58,428 nt of DNA from Cryptomeria japonica. Lineage: Eukaryota; Streptophyta; Pinopsida; Cupressales; Cupressaceae. Within the stretch, counting starts at the first letter, position 1. Every line of letters starts with the position of its first letter. Shown piece after piece: positions 10,415 to 23,491 of the stretch. The notes beneath the pieces were generated by a model, which was given only the letters and a program-made list of their open reading frames with translations, was not told the DNA's origin and ran no database searches. Location of the stretch: NCBI RefSeq assembly GCF_030272615.1, contig NC_081414.1, positions 528,161,137-528,219,564 on the forward strand, written 5' to 3'. The translations under genes were made by a program, and so were the position numbers.

Positions 10415-13400
10415 TCAATGAGACCCCCCTAGGACAACTTCCTTCACCCCAAGTATAGAGCGCAACTGAAGATAGCACGGAGATGCAAAAGGTTTAGTGA
10501 AGATGTCAGCAACCTGCTCCTCTGTAGGAATGTACTCCAAGATGAGAAATTCATCTTGAATCAACTGTCTGATTAAGTGCATGTGAAGCTCAATGTGTTT
10601 GGACCTCTTGTGCTCCACTGGGTTGCGGGAAAGATGAATGGCACTCTGATTGTCACACCAAAGAATGGTGGGACTATCAGGAGGGAACCCAAACTCAGTC
10701 ATCAACTGTTGAAGCCATAAAACCTCCTGACTGGCTAACACCGTTGCTCGGTACTCAGCCTCTGTAGATGATAATGCAATAGCAGACTACTTCTTGCAAG
10801 ACCATGTGATAGGACCAGAACCAAGGCAAAAAACAAAGCCAGAAGTAGACTTCAGATCTTAAGCATCACCATCCCAATTTGAGTTAGTGAAGCCAATAAT
10901 GTGAGGGGATCCTGAAGTATAGTGAATGCCAAACTGTGTAGTGCCCCGAATGTACCTCAAAATACGTTTGGATTCTTGCCAATGGCTCTCATGAGGATCA
11001 TGGGAGAAGCGAGAGACAAGACCAATTGCAAAAGAAATATTCGGGCGCATATGGGTTAGGTACAACAAACTGCCAACCAACTACCGATATAAGGTAGAAT
11101 CCACGGAAGGTGTAGAACAAGTGGGAGACAAAACAACACCAGATTGAAAAGGTGTGGGTGTAGGCTTGCAAGTAAGCATGTCAAATCTGTGAAGCATATC
11201 AAGAGCATACTTCTACTGAAGTATGGAAATCCCACCGGAAGATTGAATAACCTGTAGGCCCAAAAAATAGTGCAGAAGGCCAAGATTTGTCATCTCAAAC
11301 TTCTCCATCAAGGCTCGTTGAATATCCTAAATCAAGGAGGATGAGCTACCGGTAATGATAAGATCATCAACATAGAGCACAAGAATAACTATATCATCTC
11401 ACTGACGCTGAATATAAATTGTGTGATCAGAATGACAACGTGTAAAGAGTGTGGAGAGCAAGAAAGAGTCCATCTTCTCATACCAAGCCCGAGGAGCCTA
11501 TTTGAGACCATCTAATGAACGTCGAAGTCTGCAAACCAAAGAGGAATCCTTCACAAAACCCTGAGGCTTCTCCATATAGATATCCTCACGAAGGTCTCCA
11601 TGCAAGAAAGCACTCGTCACATCCATCTGAAAAACTGTCCAGCCCTGTGAAGCTGCCAGAGAAAGGACAAAGCGAATAGAATTCATCTTGGCGACAAGAG
11701 AAAAGGTCTCGGAGTAAGCAATACCCTCCACCTGATAAAACCCCTTCGCAACAAGACGAGCCTTATACTTATTAATAGAACCATCTGCAACATACTTGGT
11801 ATGATACACCCACTTGCACCAAACCAACTTTCTTCCCTTCAGAAGAGAACAAAGATCCCAAGTATGATTCTTCATCAAAGAAGAATACTCCTCATCCATG
11901 ACCCTATCCCACTCCAGGTGACCTGTTGTTGCTAAAAAAATTTTGAGGATCATCTGAAATGGCATGACTCAGAAGGCTAGAACCAAATGTTTGTGCACGA
12001 GTACGATGAGTGTCAGAAGGATCACCTGCCATAGAACCAGCAGCATCAACTGTAAACCGGGCCCACTTGGGCAAAGGCTGAGCAGCGGGTGGTGGTGGTG
12101 GTGGTGGTGATGGCAGTGGTGAAGGTGGACCATCATCTACATCATCCTCAAGGAAGAAGGAATCCTCAAAAGATGAAGAGGGAGGAGGAGGAAGAGAGGG
12201 AGAATTTGTTGATGGAGAATCCATCTGAGGAAGGTGCTCATCAAACTGGACATCCCGCCTAAACAGGACCTCTTTGGAATTAGGATCAAACAACTTGTAT
12301 GCCTTAACATCCTCATAGTAGCCAACAAAAATGAGTGGTCGGCTCTTCCTCTCCATGGCTTTCCTCTGAGCATCTGGAATAAATGTCCAAGCCCCACTAC
12401 CAAAAACTTGGAATGAAGAAACATCAGGCTTGACATGGGACCAAGCCTCCTCAAGAGTCAACTGGCGCAATGCCTTATGAGGCATCCGATTCTAAATATA
12501 AGTGGCACAGTTAACTGCGTCGACCCAAAAATCAAGCTACATAGAACGTGACTGAAGCATACAATTGGCCATCTCCCTTAGTGTTTTGTTTTTTCTCTCA
12601 GCAACACCAGTCTGCTGAGGGGTGTGAGGAACTAATAACTGATGCTGCAAACCATGCTCGATGCAGAAATCTATAAAAGCCTGATTTACATATTCTCTCC
12701 CATTATCTATGTGTATCCTCTTGATAGAAAGACCAGACTACTTCTCTACAAATGTCTTAAAGACTCGAAATAAATCAAAGACGTCATACTTGTACTTAAG
12801 AAAGTACACCCATGTGTGTTTGGAGAAGTCATCAATGAAAGTGAGCACATACTTGGACCCGAAAAAAGATGGAGTTAGAAATGACATAAGATCACTGTGG
12901 ATCAAATCCAAGGGTTCCTTAGCATGGGTGGCTCTGCCTGTAGGAAAAGGATCACGGTGATGCTTGCCAAGTGCATAACCTCAGCATACACCATCAGTAC
13001 AGGATATCTGAGGGAGCCCAACAACAAGTGCCTATGTGCTCATCTGTTGTAAGTATCTATAGTTGACATGGCCAAAACGCTCATGCCACAGTCTGCTCAC
13101 TGAATCTGCATGTGCTATAAGAGAAAGACTTGAACCATCTGGACTCTCAAAGCCATCAAACCGATATAACCAAAAATCAAGATCAACACTACCAGTGGCC
13201 ACAACTAAATCAGGATCATGGAGCTCTCGGATAACCACATCATGTGGTGAGAACTCAACCATTTTACCAGAGCCAGAATGACAAATCTGATAAACAGAGA
13301 GGAGGTTCGTAGAAATGTCAGGAACCAAAAGAACATCCTGAAAACAACCACCTCTCAATGAACCTAAACCTAAAACTGAAACTGAAAGTTGTGCTGGGTC

Positions 13401-14468
13401 ACCAACTGCAATCTATAAAGTATTATTGTGAGCAAGTGAGGTAACAAGCTACGGTGAGTGTGTCATGTGGTGAGAAGCCCCAGAATCAATAATCCAAGTG
13501 GATGCAGAAGGAATAGCTCGTGCAGAAAGAGCATGCCATTTCCCAGTAGAAGAGGAAGATGGAGGCTGAAGAGGAGAAATATGATGTTGTTGCATGGCTA
13601 CTTCCAAGGTCTCTAATCATTTCCAACAGCGAGAAACTGGATGACCTTCTTTTCCACAGAAACTGCAAAATTCATCTGACTTCTTCTTAGTCTTGGAGGA
13701 AGACTCACCAGACTTAGAAGAGTTCTCATGTTTGGGATAGGACTTTGGTTTGAAATCAGACTTAGGTGGTGGCTTGGAGGAATGCTCACTACTAGTTGAA
13801 TCGTTCTTAGGCTTCAGTTTCTGCTTCTTGTTCTCTTTAGATGTCTGAGCAACCAATGCTTTTGGCTTTGATCTTGTGAGAGTGTCCAACTGAGATAGGT
13901 GAGCCTGCTCAGAAGTCAAGCAATCACATAACACATCAAAAGTAGGCATGGTGAAGCGTGTACCCAATGCATCCATAGTAGAATGAAAGGTGGAAGCAAA
14001 TATCTGATGGGGACCTCGAAGCTTAGAGAGAATCAGGTAGATACACTCTAGGTCTGTCTTATTTTTATCACAACTATGAAGGACAGATCTGGTGGTTTTG
14101 AACTTGTTCAGAAAATCCTCAATGTGAGGAAAAGATTCAGGTAACAAGGAAGAAATCTCTGCCTCAATCTGTAGTGCTCTGAACTCATTGACAGTACCAA
14201 AGAGAGTTTCAAATTTGGACCACATAGCCCGAGGAGTGAGCAAACCATCAAGGTGAAAAAGCAAGCTATCTGAAACATGTAAGGAGATGACACCCATAGC
14301 CTCATCCATCTTATTCTGGTGTTGAATAATCTCAAAAGGATACTGCAACAGTGGTTGATCCGCATCTAAACAGGACCACAACCCCCTTGATCTAAGAAGC
14401 CTCGTCATACGAGCTTTCTAGAGGTGATATTTCTGGGATGTAAGGAGCTCAACTGAAGAATCTGCCAT
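10415..14468 (-). pseudogene. gag-pol: Copia gag-pol polyprotein
   Basis: The proposed start is the ATG at 14468 (MADSSVELL), with an in-frame stop 17 codons later. Gag follows to 13617 and ends with a CX2CX4HX4C knuckle (CSFCGKEGHPVSRC). Protease has WIIDSGASHHMTHS near 13500-13450. Then come GAG-pre-integrase (LWHERFGH near 13065) and integrase with HSD, HIDNGREY and VAERKN. RT has VYHTKYVADGSINKYKARLV, MDVTSAFLHGDL and YVDD (11363-11374). RNase H has WCDNQSAIHLSRNP and KHIE and ends LGGSH at the stop 10415-10417. Gag to integrase share one frame and RT to RNase H another; the shift is near an A7 run at 11935-11941. More than ten in-frame stops are present. This is a complete domain set in a dead copy. 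Confidence 0.9.
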
Positions 14469-14958
14469 GGGCACCTGTACCTGAACCTGAACCTTCTCTT
14501 GATTTTTTTAAATTAAGTGATCTTTCAAACTAGATAGAAGATGCAGAAGGGCTTTTTTTGTTTTTTTGAGTTTAGGTGTTCTGATTTTCTGAAGTAAGTT
14601 AAAGAAAATATCAAAAAAAATAACACCCCCCACAATATGTAAAACAAAAAACCTGTGCAATCTGAGAGCCAGAAAAGAACACGAGCTAGGAAAAAGTGTC
14701 AAACACTATCTTGTGTACCTAGTGACATTTCTATAAACAATAACTCCAAATCTGAGAAGATCTCTCCAAGACCTTTCCAACGCCTATTCGTTTTCCGAAA
14801 ACGGAGTCCCTTTGCCCAAGATATGGCTCCCGGAGTGCAGAAAAGAGCGTTGACTTGGACACAAATCAAGAGGTGATGGTTTGAAAATTAAAATACTCAC
14901 AAATCAAATCTGAGAACACAAATCACAAATGGTGGTGTAAGGAATCAGTTTACCAAAA
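14469..14958 (-). other. Copia 5' leader without a recognisable primer-binding site
   Basis: This AT-rich stretch lies between the gag start and the next LTR. I searched the minus strand for TGGTATCAGAGC, the usual initiator-tRNA-Met site, and did not find it. Nothing else was recognised. The 5' LTR and primer site were probably lost together. Confidence 0.5.
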
Positions 14959-16155
14959 TGTGATGGTGAAATATTGGGGTTTCACCAATTAATGTAATAA
15001 AACCACTATTTTTGCTTAAAAGACCATCACATTGAAAGAGGGATGGACCTAATAGATCTAGGATTAATCCCTCTATGGAAATAAGTTGTAAAATAATGAT
15101 TAAGTTTCACTTGTGGATTAGGATTTTATTCCCTCTTTCTAAGTTGAATTATGAAAATGTTGAAATTAGGGTAAATGGGTGGATATTGAAGAGATTGGAT
15201 ATAAACAACAAGCTACAATTGTCATATAGAGCCAAAAACCTGGATCTAATCAGAAGATGATGGTTCTGATCTATTCCAAAAATTTCAGCCTAAATTGTTA
15301 GGACCGTGGTGGTGGTCGTCATGGTCCTCCGAATTTTCTGTCGTCAAAAGGTGAACTTGTTCATCTTTGTGAATCTTGTCAATCTCTAAAACACAGCTTT
15401 GTACCTATTTTTGAACACACTGAAAAGAGGGTAAATTGTTGGGAATAGGGGTTTGCCTAAGTCAAATCCCAATTTAGGAATTAACCTTGAATGAAATAAT
15501 GCAAATACTAAAATAAATATTGGAAAGCTACACCTCATATCTGTAATTGTTGATGATGATGCTTTGTTCTTTGAATCTAATCACATATATTGTATGACAT
15601 GGCATGACAAACTCAGAACTGTAATCACACACACATGCTTGCAAAGGAATGATGTAATTTTTTCTCCACGATGGTTGAATGATGAATATGTAGCCTTGAA
15701 GATCTTTGAAATGCTTAATTATGAATGCTTCACGAATGCAAGAGTGTTTTAGGTCAAATGTAGACGGAGACTTAGAATTGATAGATGAAATTAGGTTGAT
15801 AAAATATCTTTATATAGGGGTGTCTAGGTAAAATACCAATTAGGCTGACCTCCAATGGTCAAGCGGAGCCATGGTGATCAATTCTCACTAAGAAAATATC
15901 ACTCCTGCCCTAATTCAAATTTGGGCCCCATTGAGAGGGACCAAGGCATTGGGCGCCATGGTCCTTTTGCATAAGGGACCATAATAAGGCTCCAAGGGGA
16001 GGGCCACCCCACCAAGGGACCCACCATTGGGTGCTCATGGCATCAGAACTAGAGAATAAGCACAAAATGGACCTAGATATGTGAGGAGGATTGGACACGC
16101 TAAAATAGGGGCACAAACATGAGGTGTAAATTGGCTTGATGACAACGACGCTACA
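14959..16155 (-). repeat. Gypsy-type LTR, diverged copy of the solo LTR at 35665-36856
   Basis: On the minus strand it starts TGTAGCGTCG at 16155. It shares with 35665-36856 the block with GGCGCCATGGTCC, the TATATAAAG box (near 15815), the sequence GTTGGGAATAGGGGTTTGCC read on the plus strand (15438-15458), and AATGTTGAAATTAGG (plus). Both copies have the same order and similar length. The left border could be 14959 (TGTGATGG) or 14936 (TGTAAGG). No target-site duplication is visible (CAAAA or GGTGG against AGGAT), so it may be one end of a larger broken element. Confidence 0.65.
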
Positions 16156-16172
16156 AGGATAAAAGTTATCTG

Positions 16173-17263
16173 TGTTGGCAATATGGAGGAATTGAGTATG
16201 TGTTGCATTGATGTTTTGTCATTGATGTCAACACTAGTTGTTATGGTTGGTTACCGGAAGACAGGTTTTGGTTACCGGTAGAAGATCTTGTGTTACCAGT
16301 AAGGGTTTAAGGTTTAACCAGCAGAGCTTTTACTGAGAATCTTTGATAGGATGCACAAGTGGTGTTGGTGCGGTTTCTAGATGGAATTCAGGATGCAGAA
16401 GGTGATCCTTGATCGTGCCTTGACTAATTGGAGACTTCGTTTTGGCGTGGTAGACCCAAATTAGGTCTGGTACCTATCTAGGTTATGGACCGGTATCATA
16501 TTAACATGTTCTCTACATGTTACCGGGATGTTTTATGGATTGGTTATTATTGTTTTGGTCTTAAGCCAACATGGTATATCATTGTAATATGGATGTATCT
16601 AATGATCTTATTGTAATATCTTTTAGGTGGTTGGCCTAATTGGTTTAGGCCTTAGGGTTTGTATGAATTGATGTAATATATCATTGTAGATCGTGTGTCA
16701 TAGTCGTGGAATGAAATATAATATGCGAAGGAGATTTGGTTGATCATAGGTGATCGAATTGGGTTTAAGTAAGAGGTCAAATGCCTTCGGTATTGAGCTT
16801 AACCGAGACTGTAATCAGGCATGGTAGATGCTATCTTTGGCAGTTCATTCTTCTGGATTGTTGTCCAATTATCTTGAGGTGGTTATAACCTCTCTATAGT
16901 TAGTGAGACTCCTTTGTAATGAGCAGTACGCTCTAGGCAGTGTGTCTTCCTGCATGTGCAGGCCCCTTATTGTATCACATACTTTTTTGCAAAAGTATCA
17001 TCTGACTGTGGGTAGGCTTCCCACCGTGGTTTTTCCCTTTATCGAGTTTACCACGTACAAATCATGGTGTTATGTGGTATGGTTGCATTGTGTTAATTAT
17101 ATGTCTCATTCTTAAGTTTTATTGCTTACCGGTATTTGTTTCTGCTATTCTGGTATTCAATGTTTATGTGCTCTGGTTAAAGGTTAAAAATTGGTTTGAT
17201 TGACATAATCTATTGACAACTGATTCACCCCCCTCTCTCAGTTGTCCACCGGTTATCCTAACA
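16173..17263 (+). repeat. Copia-type LTR, copy 1
   Basis: It begins TGTTGGCAATATGG and ends TTATCCTAACA. The 3' half has CACCGTGGTTTTTCCC then a CCACGTA motif, and the end has GATTCACCCCCCTCTCTCAG, typical of plant copia LTRs. The same landmarks recur in copy 2 at 17426-18569. No matching 5-bp duplication flanks it (ATCTG against ACATG) and no internal domain is attached. The 160 bp between the two copies (17264-17425) show no retrotransposon interior. Confidence 0.6.
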
Positions 17264-17425
17264 ACATGTTCCTTTCACCTATCATAAACTCATTATAATC
17301 CACTCACCTCCACAAGTCATGAGTTGGTTAACAACTTTAACTCCCCCTTACAACTCTTTGTGTCAAACATGTTTTTACACTTCCTTAACAAACTTTTAGA
17401 GGTCATAATTTTTTTATATAAGAAT

Positions 17426-18569
17426 TGTTGGCAAGAGACATTGTACCGGTGGAGATTAGTGCATGTAGAATATTGTGGGGTTGTCATTAATGTCAACTCA
17501 GATCAGATATCACACCCGATATATGCTGAATTGTTCTACTGGAAGTTTTGATATTCATTTTGCTGAAGTCTGGAAGGTGGAATATAGTATGCGGCAGAGT
17601 ATGAATACATTGAGCATAAATCAATTTTGGTTGTATAGTTTTGGTTGTGGTGGAAGAGTTAGGTGATTGGATGTTCGAGACAGCTTATTTCGCAAGCCTA
17701 GCCTCTAGTACTGATTCTCGTGCAATATTGAAGATCCAGTATCTGGTATTTCAAGAAGAATGGAGTTATTTTGATGTAGCATGTTATGCGGAATCTTTGG
17801 GACGATTTCGATGATTGGTTTTGAGTTCAAGGTGATTGAGCCGACATGTGTGAAGCATTTAATCATTTTTTTAGGTTCACATATGGATTTGTAATTGATT
17901 TGAGCCAAATTATTGTTACACATTTCATGTTGTGAGTTATGTGGTTTTTAGGCCGACATGGAATTGATTTAATCTGGTGGTGCGAATATAAAAGACCAAT
18001 TTGTATGAGCATTTTGTATAGAGATGTGAGTGTGCGAAGATTGTGTGAGCATTGGTGTGCAATTTCACCTACGCTATCATTGGATTGGTGCTCTGATATG
18101 TGACAGAGCAGCAGAACAGAGCAGTTTGACAGAATAGTGGAAGACAGACACTATGCGCTTAACCGAAACTGCATTTTGGCATTTTTAGATGCTATCCATC
18201 AGTTCATTCAATCACTTGTCATTTGTAATCATTTTTAGGATAGTGAGTCCTCCAGGTTGTAGCCCTCTTTTGTAATTGAGCAGTTAGCTCTAGGCAATGT
18301 GCCTGAATGCATGTGCATCACCCTCTTGTAATATTATTATACTCCTGATCACTGTATTATAATATTTTGGGTCTCAATCCCACCATGGTTTTTCCCTTTC
18401 CAGGTTTCCACGTAAAAATTCTGGTGTTCTAGTTTTGTGCTTGTTTACATTTTGTTTCTGCACTTTGCTTTTACTCATTTGCATCTGGTGGTTTAAAAAT
18501 CAGGTTAAGAAAGTTGTTAATTGCAGAACATTGATTCACCCCCCCTCTCAGTGTTCATTGATTCCAACA
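17426..18569 (+). repeat. Copia-type solo LTR, copy 2
   Basis: It begins TGTTGGCAAGAGAC and ends GATTCCAACA, giving TGTTGG/CCAACA inverted termini. It has a TATA-like AATATAAAAG near 17986 and CCACCATGGTTTTTCCC plus TTTCCACGTAAAAAT near 18390-18420. The flanks are AGAAT (17421-17425) and AGAAG (18570-18574), a 5-bp target-site duplication with one mismatch. This fits a solo LTR left by recombination. Confidence 0.65.
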
Positions 18570-20111
18570 AGAAGTTGATTGGGCCCATCTTTCTTAAATT
18601 GTAGATATAAAAAATATCAATGAAATCATTCTTCGCTTGATAGTGTCGTACAATCAAATTTATCTTTGTTGGCTAAAAATGAACTCTATATCCTAGAAAT
18701 TAAGTTTTTCTATTTGATAACCCCAAAATCATATTTTTTCTAATATTAAATTCCTAACATTCATCTATTTTCATCAAATAATGAAATAAAATACCAAAAT
18801 CCACCTCATATTTTGGAATTGTCTATTAAATAAATTAATAAATCCATAAATCAGACCTTACAAATTAACTATGCAATCAAAATAGTTAACTTTGTAATCA
18901 ATCCAATCCACTTATCAATTAACTCAAGCAATCCCTTCATCAAATCACCTAATTGTGCCATACACTTAGTTAACTTCCTCCATACACTCACTTAACTACT
19001 TCATGCAAACAATTAAATAAACTAATTAATTTTTATTAACAAGTTAGTCAGCTTGAATTGCTTAATAATCATTATTTTAATTAAAATTAAAAAAAAAATT
19101 AACTCCCTCATGTTTTCCACCTCTCCTCATTAGCTCTACCAATTGTGGACCAAACTCATGATCCATGATCAAATCTCAACCATTCAATCCTTTCTTTAAA
19201 TTTTTATAATGTCAACTTCTTCTATAGCATTTTCACATCAATCTGTAATGCAACATAATCATATTAATTCTATAATTAATGAATGCTACAAAATAAGCAC
19301 CCACATAATCATAAGCACATCCATTAAGTGATCAATTGGAGGTTTGTATAAAGTTGGAATTGTATTTTAACTTATTATTTTTATGCATTATATTAGTATG
19401 ATTTTGATGCTTATATTTTAGTGAAACCAACATTAACACTAAAAACCTAGGTAGACAATCACAATCATTATTAATGTCTATGATGACATTGTTGACTTCT
19501 CAATTTTTGAAGTTGCACACTAAAAACCTAGGTAGATAATCCCTTATCTGAATAAATCTATCTTATTATAATCCTCATTTACCCCTATGGTATACTTGTC
19601 ATAACATGGAACATAGTTTTATGGGATTGTTTTCTCTATAAAGAGATTGACGCATTTCTAAAAATATTTGTTTTATTCTAGTCACTGGGCCATAAGAACC
19701 TAATATTGATGCATGTCTTGAACACAGTTAAATTGTTAATATTTTTAGAATAGATTGAAACAAAACTATATAGTGGTTGGTTTTGATTCATCTCATTAAA
19801 CAAGGAAAATTACATTGCTTAGATTGGCCTTTTCTCTTTCCATTCACACAATGTTGTAGATTTTTAATAACCTATGAAATACAAGCCATTTCACAAAGCT
19901 TGCGTAAAATGTCTACTGCAAAGCTCAAACTAATGACTATGTCATTTCCACTTTATTCTTTCGTTTTCATTATCACCACCAATTTTACTTAGCACATGTT
20001 CAACACTAATAAAAAATACTTCAAGAACACCTTCTTCTATAGCATTTATAGTGGAAAATGCCTTCAAATATATTTCAATGCCATCACATTACAAATAATC
20101 CAATGCCAGTC
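18570..20111. other. AT-rich DNA without recognised features
   Basis: I see no open reading frame with a recognisable domain and no clear repeat. TTAATTAA-like stretches and several runs of A or T are present. This may be old retrotransposon sequence decayed beyond recognition. Confidence 0.5.
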
Positions 20112-20335
20112 GAATTCGATGTAACCTTGTTGTCTTAAGGCTCCACCCATTTTCGTTGAGAAGTGTTTAGATTCATTAAAGCCATCAAACAGAAGAGTCA
20201 TGTCTAATAATTTAATTTTCATTTGAATTCAATGTAACATTGTTGCCTTAAGGCTCCACCCATTTTTGTTGATAGGTGTTTAGATTCTTTAAGGCCATCA
20301 AACACAAGAGCCCTATCTAATAATTTAATTTTCAA
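20112..20335 (+). repeat. 113-bp tandem duplication
   Basis: Two head-to-tail copies begin with GAATTCGATGTAAC (20112) and GAATTCAATGTAAC (20225). Shared landmarks are TTAAGGCTCCACCCATTTT, GTGTTTAGATTC, GCCATCAAACA and TAATAATTTAATTTTCA. Copies differ by scattered substitutions. No coding content is evident. Confidence 0.85.
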
Positions 20336-20979
20336 TGGTTGATATGGTCCCCCCTTTGTAATCTAGAGAAAATATAATTTCATGCTAAGTAGAAAAATCA
20401 GAGACATCAATATATGTAGAGAACAATCATCCTTGAGGTGTAATTTTGGGAAAACAAAAATTGGAGGTAAGACAATGTGAAGTGCAACTTGTGAGCCCAT
20501 GTAGAGGCATCCTTTAGAACAAAATGAAATAATTTATCCCAAAAATATTTTATCCTTTCCATAATATTCATACCTCATAATCATAATAGATAAGAATACA
20601 ATATTGTACCTGGGTATTACATAAAATAATCGCATTGCCTTCCTTGCTTTATTATACTTAGTATATTTGGTACTAGTCATGTTGCAACAAATTTGGGGAA
20701 AGGACCCAGTAGTTGTGCACCCTAACTTCGCGCTTCTCAAAATCCTACTTGGAAATTTCAAATCACTCCGATTTTTTTACTGCAGCTTACTTGGCAAGTC
20801 CCCTGCTTATAACTAAGGTTTCAGGGCCACATCATCAAATATGATGCCACATCAGCATGCTTTTTGCCAAGGTGTCCAAAACAGCCCAAAAAAAAAGTGA
20901 GACCAATAGGCATGCAAAAGAGACCCCAATAGTTGTGCAGCTGATATGGCATCACCTAATTGGTTACTTTTTACAATAT
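20336..20979. other. Region without recognised genes
   Basis: No domain was found on either strand. The phrase CCCAGTAGTTGTGCA at about 20707 recurs as CCCCAATAGTTGTGCA at about 20924, so part of this stretch may be repetitive. Confidence 0.4.
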
Positions 20980-21045
20980 TAGTACATTTCTTAACAACTA
21001 TTGGTGCATTTCCTAACAACTGTTGGTACATTTCCTAACAAAAAT
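20980..21045 (+). repeat. Three 22-bp tandem units
   Basis: Units start at 20980, 21002 and 21024 with the shared core GTACATTTCCTAACAA (one G in place of A in the second, one T in place of C in the first). Confidence 0.75.
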
Positions 21046-21330
21046 TAATATTTTTTGTTTCAAACAATAGATTTTATTTGCTCAATTTTTAGAACAAAAG
21101 ATATGAACAACCCTCATTTTGAAAGCTCACTTTCAAATTCTTTTCAATGGCCTCTAAACTTTTCTAGAGAGAATCGTTAGTTTTGATGAAATCAATGTTG
21201 AAAATTGGTAAGGATGCAGCATTAAACAATTTATCAGAATAAACCATTATTACTCTTTAACTCCGGTCCTGAAATTTTGATCAAGCCCAAAAATCATTAA
21301 GATTGTTGAGAAGCAACTCCACGGTAATTT

Positions 21331-23491
21331 TTGAATCGGAGGAGGATGAGATCGATAGGTTTCCCTCAAATGGCAATAATTCAAAATGTTGCAACTAGAC
21401 ATGGCAATCTCAGAAGGGTTTCAACCTCGCAGACACCCGTCAGAAGGAACAATCAATGTGGATATTGCGCACAGGCCTCTGCAGGGCCATCAGTCATTTG
21501 GGGAAAAGTCTGTCAGAGGAGAAAACCACAAAATCCCTCTCTCGTATATTCCACTTCACCCTTCGAACATCAGCACCTACCCCAACAACATCCCTCTCAA
21601 AGGAGCTCATTTCAAACCAATCCTATCCTTAGCCAACAATATTCCACTCAAATGAGTCCACTTCAATCCAAACTCTTCACCTCTGGATACCCACTCCCCT
21701 CACCAATTCCCCAACCATTTCCGCTCCTTCTCAAACACCCAGAAGCAAATGCGCTCAACGTCAAGACTAAATCACAAGAGAAAGCATGTTCCACATCATG
21801 GCCATAGATTTCCAACCAGAAAAGATCATCCAGTGGTTATCAAAAAATGGGTGCACAGGCCAGACCCCCAAATCATGGAGTTCGAACAACAATCGGTTCT
21901 TCCCAAGATTGTCCAATGGATGGAAACTCTCAGTTGCGTATTATCTTTCCAGACACCTTGCTCCTCCACCAAGTGGCTGAACTTCAAGCTAGGGCTCTCA
22001 TAGGTAGAACTTTATCCTTGAACAAAGGTCACTTTCCAAAGGGATCTTTGAATCATGGCAAAAGGGTTATCCAATCTTTTTATATAGATAATGACAATGG
22101 TTTTTCTATTGTTATTTTTTCAAAAAAGGCAGATAGGGACTTTATGCACAAAATTAAATATCGGTTTTTTCAAGGGCATGGATTATTCACTCAAATTTGG
22201 TGCCCCAATTTCAACCCCTTTGATTCTCTAATAAATACACCCCATTTTGGATTTCCCTGCCCTCATTACCTTTGGAATATCAGGATCTAGATATTGTGCG
22301 AACCCTAGGCAATCAAATGGGAATCTTTGTCAAACATGACCTCCGTTCATACAAACATACTGAACTCTCAATTTGTCTCTATGTGTTATGTGATTTGGCA
22401 AAGGTTTTTTCAAAGACCCTTACCATTCAATCAAAATTTGGCACATGCCTTCAAAAAATTGTCATTGAGGACTCTAAACTGGTGGAATCCAAAATAGACC
22501 ATCTGGGACATTTTACAACTTGCAATTTCTTTTATTCTAAAGAAGTTAGGGTTTGTGAGGAACCTGCATCTAATTCTTCTCTTTTCTCAATGAGAAGAAA
22601 ATTGGATACATACCCTATCTCCACTCCTTTGGTGAGGAGGGAAACAAAACCCCTCCCTCCGTCCACAATGTTGAAAATGATGTTCAACTTCTTCTAGTCA
22701 GCTAAGGGAAATCATTTGAGGTCACCCCTTCCACTCATAAATAATGACATCAAGATTAACATACCCCCCCTAATATCCCAATATATAAGGATTCAAAATC
22801 AATCTTTCTCCCTGAAGTTTGAAGAGTTGGGAGTATTCAAGGAGCCTTAGAAAATGATACCCCTAGCAAACCCCCAATCCAAGCTTGCCAACAATCTCTT
22901 CATGGGTTCCCACAACCCCTCGTGACTTTTAAGAGCTCCACAAGCATCTTTATCTTATTATAAAGATTATTTTCGAGAATTGGAAATATTCAGGGATCCC
23001 TTCCTCTCAAGAAAATTTGATGAGCTTGTAAATGACTTGTTGGTCAGAACTTGTGTGCTTACAATAGATGAGATAGTAGACCAAGAACTTCCTACAGGGG
23101 AACTCCAAGTTCAACAAGACCCTGATCCTGAGTTAAATATAAATTAAGAATTATCTACATCACCTTGTATCTTCCAATCCAAAGCAACTACTGATTTAGG
23201 TGAGAAGTTATTAGATCAAGCAGCTCCTACAGGGAAATTCCAGACTCGGCAAGATCCTAATCTCGACTTGGATTTAGAATCAGAAACAAATGTATCAGCT
23301 TCTATCCACCAATCCCCACTCCAGTCAAAACCTACCCACTCTCCCAAAAAGGAAAAGATGAAAGGAAAAGGATGAAGACCTCACAAATCCAAGAAGACAA
23401 ATGATGAAATTAAAGTTGGTATCTAGACAACTTTGGATGACAAAATCAGACCAAGGAGAACTCATTGCTCTCCTAGATAGAAATGTAGATC
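21331..23491 (+). pseudogene. LINE ORF1 (RNA-binding protein, DUF4283-like)
   Basis: A Pro/Gln/Ser-rich N-terminus (21331-21807) is followed by a region with QVAELQARALIGRTLSLNKG and IYFSKKADRDF-like spacing (21950-22290). It resembles the DUF4283 domain of plant L1 ORF1 proteins, which bind the element RNA. A frame change near 22280 leads into DLDIVRTLGNQMG and on to LGHFTTCNFF (22515-22535), where a CCHC knuckle would be expected but only one Cys and His remain. Open reading stops at 22697. Bases 22698-23491 probably held the charged C-terminal tail, now full of stops. The domain assignment is from pattern only. Confidence 0.6.

Larger units (their letters stand above)
9844..14958 (-). mobile_element. 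Ty1/copia retrotransposon, 5' LTR missing
   Basis: Read on the minus strand the order is leader, gag, protease, integrase, RT, RNase H, polypurine tract and LTR. Integrase before RT identifies the copia superfamily. The expected 5' LTR (TGTTAGAGTTATC) is not found upstream of gag; a gypsy-type LTR starts there instead (14959). It may have replaced or truncated the copia LTR. The element lies just beyond the 3' LTR of element 1. Confidence 0.85.

Noticed and set aside
16173-18569. One complete small element with two LTRs
   Set aside because: The interior is only about 160 bp without primer site or polypurine tract and the LTRs are clearly diverged; copy 2 has its own near-TSD.
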